Source: Bacteroides sp. (GTDB lineage: Bacteria > Bacteroidota > Bacteroidia > Bacteroidales > Bacteroidaceae). From it: 34,647 bases of DNA. Shown piece by piece: positions 16,344 through 25,891 of this stretch; the stretch's first letter is position 1; every line of letters starts with the position of its first letter. The notes under the pieces are model-generated. The model saw nothing but the letters and a program-made list of their open reading frames with translations, was not told the DNA's origin and ran no database searches. The stretch is from assembly GCF_030151085.1 (NCBI RefSeq), contig NZ_JASLER010000041.1, positions 1-34,647 of the forward strand, in the 5' to 3' direction. The position numbers and the translations under genes are program-made.

Positions 16344-18704
16344 ATGAAAATGAATCTTAGTAGAAAAGCCGTTATATTGCTGGCTTGTGCAACAATGATT
16401 GCAACCACCCTTTGCACAGCACAGAATGTGCAACGCACCGGGCAAGGCGTCAAGTGCTCCACCCAAGGAATGGACATTAGCGTAAGCTTTTATTCACCTT
16501 CCATTGTCCGCGTTTATAAAACTCCCGAAGGCAAAACCTACAACAAGGAAAGTCTCGTTGTAACCAAATCGCCCGAAACTACTCCGATTGAAGTATCGCA
16601 GGAAGGTGGACTGTATGCTCTGGAATCTTCGCAGTTGAAAGTGCTCGTCAACCCCGTTACCGGAGGTATCAGTTTCTATACTCCCGATGGCAAAGAGTTA
16701 CTTAAAGACAAAGACTATGGCACCTCCTTTGCCGCAAAGGACGATGCAGGTACTCCCTCCTATCAGGTAAGAGGTTCATTCCTGTTGGATAAAGACGAAC
16801 CCATCTATGGTGTCGGTCAGGTAATGGATGGCAAACTCAATCGCCGCAACTCCATGCACCACATGCAAAACGAGAACATGTTCACTTACTCCCCCTACTT
16901 CATGTCACCCGCAAAAGGCTACGCCGTGTATTGGGACAATTACTCCATTTCCGAGTTCGTCGATACCCCGCAGGAATTGGCATTTGAGAGCCTGGGACAT
17001 TGTGCCGATTATTACTTTATGTACGGCAGTACTCCCGATCAAGTCATTGCCGAAGTCCGAGACCTCACAGGACGTGCCCCGATGCTTCCGTTATGGAGTT
17101 ACGGTTTCTTCCAAAGCAAAGAACGCTATCATACCCAGGAAGAAAACCTCAATGTACTGAAAGAATTCCGCAAACTGCAAATTCCTATCGACTGTATGAT
17201 TCAAGACTGGCGTTACTGGGCGGAATATCAGAAAACCGACAGTGCCTGGAACTCCCACAGCTTCGACCCCGAACGTTTCCCCGAACCCAAGAAATGGGCT
17301 GATGAGATACACCGCCTGAATGCCAAACTAATGATTGTAGCCTGGCCCGGCTTCGGTCCTAAAACCGAACAGCGCAAAGAGTTCGATTCCAAAGGTATGA
17401 TTATCAACTTCGACACCTGGCCGCCCAACAGTGGTACCCGTCCCTACGATGCCTATAACTCTGAAGCCAGAGATATCTATTGGAAATACCTCAATAAAGG
17501 TATTTTCAGTTACATCGGCAACGATGGCTGGTGGCTGGATTCTACAGAACCCGACCATATCAACCGTAAAGATTCCGATTACGACCTGCCTACTGCATTG
17601 GGTTCTTATCGTAGTGTAAAGAATGCTTTCTCTTTAATGCATAATGCCGGCATCGCTTCACACCAGAAAGCAAATAATCTGAACAAACGTGTAGTCATCC
17701 TCACGCGTTCAGGTTTCATCGGTCAGCAACGCTATGGCTCTAATACTTGGAGTGGTGACGTAGTCTCTACCTGGGACATGCTGGAAAAACAAATTCCTGC
17801 AGCACTGAACTACACCCTTATGGGCATTCCCAACTGGAACAGTGACATAGGCGGATTCTTTGCCGGACGCTGGAACCAGGAAGGCGGTCCTAAGAACCCC
17901 AAATATCAAGACTTATATGTACGTTGGATGCAATTCGGCACATTCTGCCCCATGATGCGTTCACACGGTACAGAGTTACCCCGTGAAATATGGAACTTCG
18001 GCAAGCGTGGTGACTGGTGCTTCGATGCCCAAGAAAAAATGATTAAGTTGCGTTATCGACTGTTACCTTATATATATAGTACTTCATGGGATGTATCAAG
18101 TAATGACGGTACTTTTATGCGTCCATTGCTGATGGACTTCACTGCCGATAAGAAAACCTACGAGGTAGGTGGTGAATATCTCTTCGGTCGCTCTATATTG
18201 GTAGCACCCGTCACCCGTCCGGAAGTAACGGAATGGTCTGTTTATCTGCCCGAAGGAGCTGATTGGTGGGATTTCTGGAACAACCAGAAACAACAAGGCG
18301 GACAAACCGTGAATCGTGCTGTGACCAAAGACATCCTGCCGGTATATATCAAGGCCGGAAGCATTCTGCCTTTCGGTCCGCAAGTTCAATACTCCACAGA
18401 AAAGAACTGGGACAACCTCGAAATTCGCATCTACCCCGGTGCCGACGGTATGTTTACACTGTATGAAGACGAGAATGATAACTACAATTACGAAAAAGGT
18501 ATGTACTCCACCATCCATTTTGAGTGGAATGACAAAAACCGCAATTTGACGATAGAAGACCGTCAGGGAGAATATCCCGGTATGTTGAAAAACCGCAAGT
18601 TCAAGGTGATATTGGTGAATCAGAAATCGGGAACAGGAGATGCACCAATGAAAGGGGGAAAGAGTGTTAACTATTCAGGAAAGAAGACGATAATCAAATT
18701 CTAG
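16344..18704 (+). CDS. exported GH31 glycosidase, probable alpha-xylosidase
   Basis: A 786-residue GH31 enzyme with a signal peptide ending near LCTAQN (residue 27). Order: N-terminal beta-sandwich (about 30-240), TIM barrel from PLWSYGFFQSKERY (about 250) to about 600, and C-terminal beta-domains. The nucleophile is Asp399 in WWLDSTEPD, and the acid/base is Asp472 in TWSGDVVSTW. The DSTEP form of the nucleophile motif recalls the alpha-xylosidase branch (Cellvibrio Xyl31A and Bacteroides xyloglucan enzymes) rather than the WxDMNE form of typical alpha-glucosidases. It lacks the PA14 insert found in some of these. It probably removes alpha-xylose from side chains of xyloglucan or complex xylan, but alpha-glucosidase activity cannot be excluded. 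It has its own promoter and a strong terminator, so it is a single-gene unit. Confidence 0.92.
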   Translation: MKMNLSRKAVILLACATMIATTLCTAQNVQRTGQGVKCSTQGMDISVSFYSPSIVRVYKTPEGKTYNKESLVVTKSPETTPIEVSQEGGLYALESSQLKVLVNPVTGGISFYTPDGKELLKDKDYGTSFAAKDDAGTPSYQVRGSFLLDKDEPIYGVGQVMDGKLNRRNSMHHMQNENMFTYSPYFMSPAKGYAVYWDNYSISEFVDTPQELAFESLGHCADYYFMYGSTPDQVIAEVRDLTGRAPMLPLWSYGFFQSKERYHTQEENLNVLKEFRKLQIPIDCMIQDWRYWAEYQKTDSAWNSHSFDPERFPEPKKWADEIHRLNAKLMIVAWPGFGPKTEQRKEFDSKGMIINFDTWPPNSGTRPYDAYNSEARDIYWKYLNKGIFSYIGNDGWWLDSTEPDHINRKDSDYDLPTALGSYRSVKNAFSLMHNAGIASHQKANNLNKRVVILTRSGFIGQQRYGSNTWSGDVVSTWDMLEKQIPAALNYTLMGIPNWNSDIGGFFAGRWNQEGGPKNPKYQDLYVRWMQFGTFCPMMRSHGTELPREIWNFGKRGDWCFDAQEKMIKLRYRLLPYIYSTSWDVSSNDGTFMRPLLMDFTADKKTYEVGGEYLFGRSILVAPVTRPEVTEWSVYLPEGADWWDFWNNQKQQGGQTVNRAVTKDILPVYIKAGSILPFGPQVQYSTEKNWDNLEIRIYPGADGMFTLYEDENDNYNYEKGMYSTIHFEWNDKNRNLTIEDRQGEYPGMLKNRKFKVILVNQKSGTGDAPMKGGKSVNYSGKKTIIKF

Positions 18705-18743
18705 ATCTCCATCCTTACTCATACTCAAAATTAATACAACTCA

Positions 18744-18785
18744 ACATCCAGCTATCAATATATTACGATAGCTGGATGTTTTTTA
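18744..18785 (+). terminator. intrinsic terminator of the GH31 gene
   Basis: A perfect 13-bp stem, ACATCCAGCTATC (18744-18756) against GATAGCTGGATGT (18767-18779), with a 10-nt loop and a T-run immediately after, 39 bp downstream of the GH31 stop. Confidence 0.88.
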
Positions 18786-18869
18786 TAATTTTCCATCATT
18801 GTATTGTCTTTAATATACTACTATATGCAGAGAAACATCAACAAATTGGAAAGTAAACAATAAAAATAT

Positions 18870-18877
18870 TATATTTG
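18870..18877 (+). promoter_or_regulatory. -7 promoter element of the histidine kinase gene
   Basis: TATATTTG is an exact -7 consensus match with ATTGG about 20 bp upstream as a weak -33. It decides the start: an upstream in-frame TTG at 18875 lies inside the promoter element, so translation must begin at the ATG at 18899. Confidence 0.6.
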
Positions 18878-18898
18878 CAATATCAACCATATATTGCC

Positions 18899-20872
18899 AT
18901 GAATCGACTACTCGGACTACTCATCGTGTTGTTGTTTTCTACCCTGTTTTATCAGCCAGCAGAAGCACAGAATAATCCTTATAAAATTGATGATAAGCTA
19001 TATGCTTACTATCAGAAGTGTAGTTCATACGTCAATAAACCAGTAGTGTTGGCTATGGCAGATACTCTGTTCGAAAGTGCTACGCAAACTAAAGACGACA
19101 AGGCACAATGTCTGGCATTACATCTCAAAGTTGATTATTACTATTATGCAGACAGTTTGGAAGCCCTATTGCGCGAGAATCAAAATATTGCCGATTTTGC
19201 ACGCCACACACAACATCAGCAGTACATATTCAGTGCGTGGAACCGCATTATTTCCTACTACATACAGCATCATGACAGCGAACAGGCGCTACGAGAATTA
19301 AAACAATATCAAGACGAAGCACTACGCCTCAATAATTCGTATGGTATTGCTCGTAGTTATATTCGTATGGGTGAACTTTATCAGTCATTGAACAACGATC
19401 TCGCTATCACACAGTTTGAAAATGCCATAGATTATTACAAAAACATCGGTGAGACTAAAGACATTTCTTATCCTTACAACCGTCTTGGCTATTGTTATCT
19501 TAATAAGAAAGACTTGAAAACAGCCGAGAAATATGCATTGCAATCATTGGTATCCGCCCAAGTTGCAGCTCATAAAATAAGCGCTTATTCTATTCTATTA
19601 AAAATTTATATCGAAGCCCATAAATTTAATAAAGCCAGTCTATATAAAAAATTACTTGATGATCTCAACGCAAAGAAACTACTTATAGGAGCTAATAAAA
19701 GCAGCTATATTATTGGGGTTACCGACTATTATATTGCCTCAAAGCAATGGGACAAAGCACTCGTTTATGTAGACTCTATTGAAAATCCGATTGCACAAGC
19801 CGAGTATCAAGCAAAAATTTTCTTAGAACAAAAGAATTTTGAGAAAGCTTACAACTACATCAGTTTAAAAAACAAGCTATCCGACTCCATTATACAAGCT
19901 GCCAATACAGAAGTGCTTGCTGCATACAACGCTCGTTTCAACAATCAGACTTTGGAAATGGAGAAGAATCGCCTTGAGGTGCAACACCAACAGGAAGAAT
20001 TACAGCGGATAGCTTTAGAAACCCGAGAGAAACAACGTAACTTTATTGTTCTTATCATCATATTATTGATGACAAGTGGTTTCTCTCTAGTCTATGCCAT
20101 CAGTCGCCGTCGTTCTGCACACCGTCTACAGGCAGAAAAGCAGCTGGCCGAAGAAGCTTGCCGCCGCGCCGAAACCGCCGATCGGTTGAAGACTGTCTTC
20201 CTACAAAATATTAGTCATGAAATACGTACTCCGCTCAATGCCATTGTAGGATTCAACGACTTACTGAACGGTAACGAAAATATTGAATTAGAACCGGAAG
20301 AACGAGCAGAACTTCTCAGCAGTATTCATCGGAATACCGAACTTCTACTGACATTGGTTAATGATGTCCTCGATCTCAGTTCTTTGGATAGTGGCAACTA
20401 TCAGCTATCTCTCAACTCAACAAATATAGAAGAACTATGCAGACACACTTTGACAAATATGACCGCCAAAGTCCCTACAGGAGTTTCACTGGGATTAGAG
20501 GCATCTCCCACTAATCTTATTATCACGACAGATGCCTCATGTCTGCAACAAATACTAATGAATCTTCTAGAAAATGCCTGCAAATATACAGAGCATGGCA
20601 AAATTATCCTCTCTTATAAAACTGATTCGGAGAAAGTAACCTTTTCGGTTACCGACAATGGTTGTGGTATTTCTCCAGACAATGCAGAGATTATCTTCCA
20701 ACGCTACGAAAAGCTGGATAGCTTCAAACCGGGCTTTGGTATAGGTCTCAGTATCTGCCGAAGTATCGCGACATTGTTGAATGGGCACATCTATCTGGAT
20801 ACCACCTATACTCAAGGCGCTCGATTTGTATTGGAAATTCCACTTTTAAATAACACTTTGATTACTATGTAA
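18899..20872 (+). CDS. orphan membrane histidine kinase with TPR-like sensor region
   Basis: A 657-residue protein. The signal peptide (MNRLLGLLIVLLFSTLFYQP) is followed by about 330 helical residues with TPR-like repeats (IARSYIRMGELYQSL, YPYNRLGYCYLNKKDLKTAE), a coiled coil (QTLEMEKNRLEVQHQQEELQ), a membrane helix at about 382-401, and a kinase core. The core has the H-box FLQNISHEIRTPLNAIVGF (phospho-acceptor His about 440), N-box QQILMNLLENACKY, and G-boxes VTDNGCGISPDN and GFGIGLSICRSI. The protein ends there: it has no receiver or DNA-binding domain, and no response regulator gene is adjacent, so its partner is elsewhere. Its 3' end overlaps the end of the convergent GH88 gene by 27 bp. 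Confidence 0.92.
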   Translation: MNRLLGLLIVLLFSTLFYQPAEAQNNPYKIDDKLYAYYQKCSSYVNKPVVLAMADTLFESATQTKDDKAQCLALHLKVDYYYYADSLEALLRENQNIADFARHTQHQQYIFSAWNRIISYYIQHHDSEQALRELKQYQDEALRLNNSYGIARSYIRMGELYQSLNNDLAITQFENAIDYYKNIGETKDISYPYNRLGYCYLNKKDLKTAEKYALQSLVSAQVAAHKISAYSILLKIYIEAHKFNKASLYKKLLDDLNAKKLLIGANKSSYIIGVTDYYIASKQWDKALVYVDSIENPIAQAEYQAKIFLEQKNFEKAYNYISLKNKLSDSIIQAANTEVLAAYNARFNNQTLEMEKNRLEVQHQQEELQRIALETREKQRNFIVLIIILLMTSGFSLVYAISRRRSAHRLQAEKQLAEEACRRAETADRLKTVFLQNISHEIRTPLNAIVGFNDLLNGNENIELEPEERAELLSSIHRNTELLLTLVNDVLDLSSLDSGNYQLSLNSTNIEELCRHTLTNMTAKVPTGVSLGLEASPTNLIITTDASCLQQILMNLLENACKYTEHGKIILSYKTDSEKVTFSVTDNGCGISPDNAEIIFQRYEKLDSFKPGFGIGLSICRSIATLLNGHIYLDTTYTQGARFVLEIPLLNNTLITM

Positions 20873-22063
20873 TTTTTTCAGCCTCAGCAAAGCCTCTATA
20901 TAGTAATAATCTGCATAGATAATAGATGCATCTATCTCAGATCCGGCAGGCCAGTGTCCTGTGGAATGAAGTAAGAACGACGGTTTTGACTTACCACTCT
21001 GATATTTATCAGAACTAAGACTAATCAACATCTTCACCGCAGCATCTTTATATTCGGTGGCTTTCTCAACGGGAAGATAAGTAGAAAGTTCCAATAGCGC
21101 GGAAGCTACTATGGCAGCAGCAGAAGCGTCACGAGGAGCACTAGGAATAGACGGATCATCGAAGTCCCAATATGGCACGTAGTCTGCCGGCAAGTTTTGG
21201 AGATAGACATCCGTAATCTTTTGCACAAAATCAAGGTAACGCGTATCTTTCGTTTCCCGGTAAACGGTAGTAAATCCATAGATGCCCCATGCCTGTCCGC
21301 GAGCCCACATCGTATTATCAGCATATCCCTGGTGGGTACATCCACGAAGGAAATCTCCCGTCAAGGTGTCATACACAGCTACATGATAAGAAGTATAATC
21401 CGGGCGAAACTGGTATTTCATTGTTTTGTCAGCATGGGCAATAGCGATATCGGATAAATAAGGATTACCGCCATTCTTGGCAGCCCAGAACAACATTTCC
21501 AGATTTATCAGATTATCCATAATCGTATTATGTCCTCCAAACATCTCAACATTGCGCGGCCAGGAAAGAATAGTGCCAACACGAGGATTGAACAAGGTTG
21601 CAAGAGTATCAGCTGTATTCAGAATTACTTGTTTGTATTCGGGATTCTGCGTCAGACGATAGCCATTCCCATAGCTGCAAAAAATGAGGAAACCTAAATC
21701 ATGGTCGAATGCCGGAGTTTCGGAAAGGAACTTCAAAGAGGAAGTGAATTTCTCCGCTTCTTCTTTAATCTTCTCGTCACCGGTAGCTTCATAATCGTAC
21801 CACAAGATGCCGGGCCAGAAACCACTGCACCACTCATCCTTGGTAGCCTTGCGACAATGCCAGGTAGTGAGGCTGTCCATAATATTACGAGGCATCATAG
21901 TATAATCAATGTTGCCATCGTTTCCTTTCAACTCAGTCAAAGTGCGATGTACCTGAGTATCGCAGTAATCGAGTGCCTTGTCCACATTGAATTCATCTTT
22001 CGACGTGGAGCAAGCTGCAAGCAGGCATAATCCCAAACCTGCTAATAAAGTTTTTGTCTTCAT
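20846..22063 (-). CDS. GH88 unsaturated glucuronyl/galacturonyl hydrolase, lipoprotein
   Basis: A 405-residue (alpha/alpha)6-barrel enzyme. The lipobox LLAAC places the lipidated Cys at residue 18, and the following STSKDE resembles the acidic surface-export signal, so an outer-membrane, possibly surface, location is likely. Both catalytic Asp residues of the Bacillus unsaturated glucuronyl hydrolase family are recognisable: Asp122 in FDHDLGF and Asp183 in TIMDNLINLEMLFWA. These enzymes hydrate the 4,5-unsaturated uronic acid left by polysaccharide lyases. No lyase gene is in the window, so the substrate-generating enzyme must be encoded elsewhere. It is the last gene of the minus-strand hydrolase cluster, 13 bp after GH43. 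Confidence 0.92.
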   Translation of the reverse strand: MKTKTLLAGLGLCLLAACSTSKDEFNVDKALDYCDTQVHRTLTELKGNDGNIDYTMMPRNIMDSLTTWHCRKATKDEWCSGFWPGILWYDYEATGDEKIKEEAEKFTSSLKFLSETPAFDHDLGFLIFCSYGNGYRLTQNPEYKQVILNTADTLATLFNPRVGTILSWPRNVEMFGGHNTIMDNLINLEMLFWAAKNGGNPYLSDIAIAHADKTMKYQFRPDYTSYHVAVYDTLTGDFLRGCTHQGYADNTMWARGQAWGIYGFTTVYRETKDTRYLDFVQKITDVYLQNLPADYVPYWDFDDPSIPSAPRDASAAAIVASALLELSTYLPVEKATEYKDAAVKMLISLSSDKYQSGKSKPSFLLHSTGHWPAGSEIDASIIYADYYYIEALLRLKKLHSNQSVI

Positions 22064-22076
22064 ATAATATGTTCTT

Positions 22077-23726
22077 TTACTTTTCTATGTGAAACCAGTC
22101 TGCATCGACCCAACCTCTATCCTTACCAAAAGGAGCGGTACTGAACAAACCGACTTTAGCACCTATCCATTTTCCCTGACGGGCGGTAAAAGGTTCTCCG
22201 GCTGATTTGTATTTCTTTCCATCGAGGCTATAGAAGAAATGGCAAATACCCTTCTTTCCGACTTTTACCTGCAAGTAGATATCACGTTCGTAATTGGGAA
22301 ACAACCCTGCCTCAAGCTTACGGCTCAAAGGAAGTTCAGTAATGCGCGTTACAACTTCCGGATTCTTCTGTTCAGCATCCTTGCAGACTACTTGTTTCAG
22401 AAGAAATTGCTCTCCTTTTTTTTCAACTCCTATATAGCAGTAATCCCACCCCATCACGATAAGACCGGACTGTTGTCCGTCGGCTTTAGCTACGACTTTC
22501 AACTTGGTAGTAGCGGTGAATTCTTCGGCAGGGAACTTCTGTAACAGGAGGTTAGGCACTTCCCAGAAGTTCACAAAGTCTTCAGACGAGATATGTCCAT
22601 AGATGCGCATATATCCCAAGTCGGTAGTAAATCCGAAAGAATCCTGATAATTGGCATGCCACTCCCACTGTAAACCCAGTCGGCGAGAATAGAATTCATC
22701 GCTCTCGGCAGGAGTTTCTACCGGATAAGTCTTGCCGACATTCGGCTTTTTATAGCGTTTGACTGGCTCTCCACAGCCGTCGCCGTCCTTATCTTCGCCA
22801 ATAACCGGCCAGTCATTTACCCACTTCATTGGATTCAGATGGATAATGCGGCCATACATTGCCTTATCCTGAAAGTGGATGAACCAGGATTCACCGGAAG
22901 CTGTTTCAACCCAGCCACCTTGGTGAGGACCATTTATATCGGTTTTTCCCTGTGCCATCACTATTTTCGATTCGTAAGGACCATATACATTCCGTGAACG
23001 AAGCGCCAGTTGCCAGCCTGTTACGACTCCGCCAGCCGGAGCCAGTATATAATAATATCCATTGTGTTTGTAGAACTTAGGTCCCTCTATCGTATGGTTC
23101 ACGCCGTCATTACCATCGAAAACAAGTACCGGTTCGCTGATGACTTGTGTACCCGAGGCATTCATCTCGCATACGGTAATAACACTGTTGAAGGCAGCAC
23201 GGCTTCCTGCCCAGGCATGTACCAGATAGACTTTCCCATCCTCGTCCCACAGGGGGGTGGGATCTATCATTCCTTTTCCGGCTTTTACCAACACCGGAGC
23301 TTCCCATTCTCCAAGCGGATCTTTGGTCTTTACCATAAAGATACCGAAATCAGGATCTCCCCAGTAGATGTAAAACTCGCCGTTATGATGACGGATGGAA
23401 GGAGCCCATACTCCTTTTCCATGTTGAGGCTGATTATAGAATTCTTTAGGAACGATGGTTTTCAGGGCATAATTCGCCAACTTCCAGTTCACCAGATCCT
23501 TGGAATGAAGGATAGGTAACCCGGGAGTACATCCGAAACTGGATGCGGTCATATAAAAATCATTGCCTACGGCACAAACATCGGGGTCGGAATAGTCGGC
23601 ATGCAGGATAGGATTGATATAGGTACCATCCTTTTGATCGGCTACCCATACCTTCGAAACAGACTGTCCATACATGCCCTGACAAATACCAAACATCAGA
23701 ATGATCCTTAAAAAAACTCTTACCAT
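22077..23726 (-). CDS. exported GH43 enzyme, probable alpha-L-arabinofuranosidase/beta-xylosidase
   Basis: A 549-residue GH43 protein with a signal peptide ending near GMYGQS. The five-bladed propeller holds the expected triad: general base Asp47 in ADYSDPDV, pKa-modulating Asp155 in MIDPTP, and acid Glu214 in TIEGPKFY. Supporting motifs are TASSFGCTPGLPILHSKDLV and GVWAPSIRHHNGEFYIYWGD. From about residue 345 a beta-sandwich (DUF1349/GH43 C2-like) module follows, as in subfamily 12-type arabinofuranosidases. It should act on arabinose or xylose side chains in the periplasm. It is probably co-transcribed with GH88 (13-bp gap); the 126-bp gap upstream shows a 12-bp tandem repeat but no clear promoter. 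Confidence 0.92.
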   Translation of the reverse strand: MVRVFLRIILMFGICQGMYGQSVSKVWVADQKDGTYINPILHADYSDPDVCAVGNDFYMTASSFGCTPGLPILHSKDLVNWKLANYALKTIVPKEFYNQPQHGKGVWAPSIRHHNGEFYIYWGDPDFGIFMVKTKDPLGEWEAPVLVKAGKGMIDPTPLWDEDGKVYLVHAWAGSRAAFNSVITVCEMNASGTQVISEPVLVFDGNDGVNHTIEGPKFYKHNGYYYILAPAGGVVTGWQLALRSRNVYGPYESKIVMAQGKTDINGPHQGGWVETASGESWFIHFQDKAMYGRIIHLNPMKWVNDWPVIGEDKDGDGCGEPVKRYKKPNVGKTYPVETPAESDEFYSRRLGLQWEWHANYQDSFGFTTDLGYMRIYGHISSEDFVNFWEVPNLLLQKFPAEEFTATTKLKVVAKADGQQSGLIVMGWDYCYIGVEKKGEQFLLKQVVCKDAEQKNPEVVTRITELPLSRKLEAGLFPNYERDIYLQVKVGKKGICHFFYSLDGKKYKSAGEPFTARQGKWIGAKVGLFSTAPFGKDRGWVDADWFHIEK

Positions 23727-23789
23727 AGTTGTTATCTTCTTTATTAATTAGCCCGAAAACACCTTTTACCTTAAAATAAATCTACCTTC

Positions 23790-23813
23790 ATGAATAACTT
23801 CATGAATAACTTC
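23790..23813. repeat. 12-bp tandem duplication
   Basis: ATGAATAACTTC occurs twice head to tail in the gap between the GH97 and GH43 genes. It is probably a simple replication slippage product. Confidence 0.7.
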
Positions 23814-23852
23814 TTCTTTAATACGTTTAAAGAGTGAATTACACCTAATGCA

Positions 23853-25796
23853 TTACAATATTTTTCCATTATATTTCTTATAACCCTTTGCTCCTTTCCG
23901 GTCAACAGGCACAAAACGGATGGCAGCTCCCCCACTAGGCTTTAAATCAAGCTTTAGGATCATAGAGGCATCTACCAGCAGATAAGTGCAAGCCACTTGG
24001 GTGCGTGTCTTCACTTTCTCACCACCATCGGTATAGATAGATGCCAGATAAGTTTTATCTTTATCAAGGAAAGAGAGTGAAACGTTTTCTTTAGATCCAT
24101 TATTATTGGTCATTGCAGCCAAGAACCATTCCTGCCCCTTACGACGTGCCATAGTGATATTCTTTCCGGGAGCACCATCCAGCACTTTTGTTTCGTCGAA
24201 TACGGTTTGCAGGTTCTCAAACCATTCTATTTCGGGTTCTCCCTGATAGAAAGAAGGTCGGTCGTACCAAAAAATCGTTTGCAGCGGACTGTAGAAGACA
24301 AGTGAAGCAGCTAGTTGGTGCGCATGCGTTGTCTTCAAACGTTTATCGAAATAGCAAATAGTATAATCCGCTGCACCATTTATCATACGTGTAAAAGGCA
24401 ATGTAACGTTGTGTGTAGCATCGGGAAACTCTTCATTTCCACAGATACCTTCCTGCGTCAGCAAGTTGGGATAAGTGCGGCTAAAACCTGAGGGACGGAA
24501 TTCATCGTGAATATTCATCAACAAATGATTCTCTGCCGCCAAACGTACAAGATCGTGTACCCAAGTAGCCCAACGGTGACTGGCATATTGCACAAAACCC
24601 GATTTAACTCCGACAATGCCCCACTGATGCAGCAAAGGAAAAAGCTCTCTAGCCTGCTTCATCAGTGCATGTTGGTTGACGTACACCCAAACGCCTACCC
24701 CTTTTTCTTTTCCGTATGCAATGACGCGCGGCATATCCAGTTTGGCAACTACCTTCGTAGCATCACCATCGTGCGAAGTACAAGGCATGTACCACTGCCA
24801 GTCGAAAAGCATATAAGGGATGTTATGCGCGGCACAAAAGTCAATAGTAGCAATGGCTCCTTCGGTAGAAATGGTAGTCTCCCGCATTATCTTTCCGGGT
24901 TTCACCCATTGGGCAGCATCGGCAATCTCGCAAGGAGGATTCAGATTTTCGATGATGCTATTCTGCTCCAACAATTCACCCGGTTTATCGGCAGCCATGA
25001 TAACCTTCCATGGAGTAGCGTAATAGGTAACGATATCCACAGGGCTGTACATGACGGACGTCAGCGTATTCTTTTGGGTTTCGGAAGCTTTGAATTTGGT
25101 CAGACACCAGTCATCTACATCGGCATCGGTCAGGGCAGCCCATGTTCCATCCGGAAGTTCTATTGTCAAAGCACGTTCTACAGGACGCTTGATGTCGTTG
25201 ATATCGAGATGTTCGAAGAATGCCTGCGCCCATTGCTCGGTCCAGGCTTTGGTGCCTGTGGGGAAAGTATATTCTGTAAGGTCGCCCACCACCTTGTGGA
25301 AAGTAGCTTTGGGATGTTCGGGAAAGAAATAACGAAAGGCGATACCTTCATCGTAGGCACGCACCTCAATATTTAATCGATAGAAAGAACCGTCTTTTTT
25401 AGAAAGGTACAAGGTAGCAGCGTTGTAACGGTCGTGCATCTGGCTACGTTCACCATAGAGTGGTTTCCAGATAGTATCAACGGCAGGCAGCCAGGTTACA
25501 GAATCAACCTCCAGATTATCCATCCAAGAGGCAGGCTGCACCAGATTGCGTTGTCCCAATGCCATCTCCCAAATGCGATTATCCAGTTCCAATCCCGCAC
25601 GTGATTCCTCTATGATTGGCTTTCCTTTGAATGCCACCTTGTAGCAAAGCTCATTGGCTTGCGGCGAGAGTTGTTTTTGGTAAAATACAACTTGTTGCGT
25701 ACCGTCGGGAGAAGTTAATCTTAACTCCTTACCGGTTTCAGCAGCAAGCCCAACACTTATGGTAAGGAAAGTAATTGCAAAACTAATATTCTTCAT
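23853..25796 (-). CDS. exported GH97 glycosidase with atypical active site
   Basis: A 647-residue GH97 protein. The ATG at 25796 (MKNISFAITFLTISVGLAAE, a good signal peptide) is preferred over an upstream in-frame start at 25850, which only adds a non-conserved extension. Order: N-terminal super-sandwich (about 25-280), TIM barrel (about 290-560: YMLFDWQWYMP, GVGVWVYVNQHAL, MNIHDEFRPSGFSRTYPNL, LPFTRMINGAADY), and a C-terminal beta-domain. Family members are alpha-glucosidases (SusB), alpha-galactosidases or beta-L-arabinopyranosidases. The site of the retaining nucleophile (KxDF) reads KSGF here, so Asp is missing. In HDEFRP, Asp431 or Glu432 may serve as an inverting base, with Glu455/456 also nearby. 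Substrate and mechanism are therefore unassigned. Confidence 0.9.
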   Translation of the reverse strand: MKNISFAITFLTISVGLAAETGKELRLTSPDGTQQVVFYQKQLSPQANELCYKVAFKGKPIIEESRAGLELDNRIWEMALGQRNLVQPASWMDNLEVDSVTWLPAVDTIWKPLYGERSQMHDRYNAATLYLSKKDGSFYRLNIEVRAYDEGIAFRYFFPEHPKATFHKVVGDLTEYTFPTGTKAWTEQWAQAFFEHLDINDIKRPVERALTIELPDGTWAALTDADVDDWCLTKFKASETQKNTLTSVMYSPVDIVTYYATPWKVIMAADKPGELLEQNSIIENLNPPCEIADAAQWVKPGKIMRETTISTEGAIATIDFCAAHNIPYMLFDWQWYMPCTSHDGDATKVVAKLDMPRVIAYGKEKGVGVWVYVNQHALMKQARELFPLLHQWGIVGVKSGFVQYASHRWATWVHDLVRLAAENHLLMNIHDEFRPSGFSRTYPNLLTQEGICGNEEFPDATHNVTLPFTRMINGAADYTICYFDKRLKTTHAHQLAASLVFYSPLQTIFWYDRPSFYQGEPEIEWFENLQTVFDETKVLDGAPGKNITMARRKGQEWFLAAMTNNNGSKENVSLSFLDKDKTYLASIYTDGGEKVKTRTQVACTYLLVDASMILKLDLKPSGGAAIRFVPVDRKGAKGYKKYNGKIL

Positions 25797-25891
25797 GTTA
25801 TCGTACTTATTGTTTCTTATAAATACGGTTGTGAAGAGAAGAATACTCAACCGGAGAGAAAAAAATATCAGTTTTGCAATTACTTTCCTTT

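Noticed and set aside
18875..18898. TTG start for the histidine kinase
   Set aside because: It lies inside the -7 promoter element; the ATG at 18899 begins a good signal peptide.
23790..23813. 12-bp tandem repeat as a CRISPR-like or regulatory array
   Set aside because: Only two adjacent units without spacers; simple slippage explains it.
25797..25850. Upstream in-frame start for GH97
   Set aside because: The extra 18 residues precede a complete signal peptide that begins at 25796, so they are unlikely to be translated.
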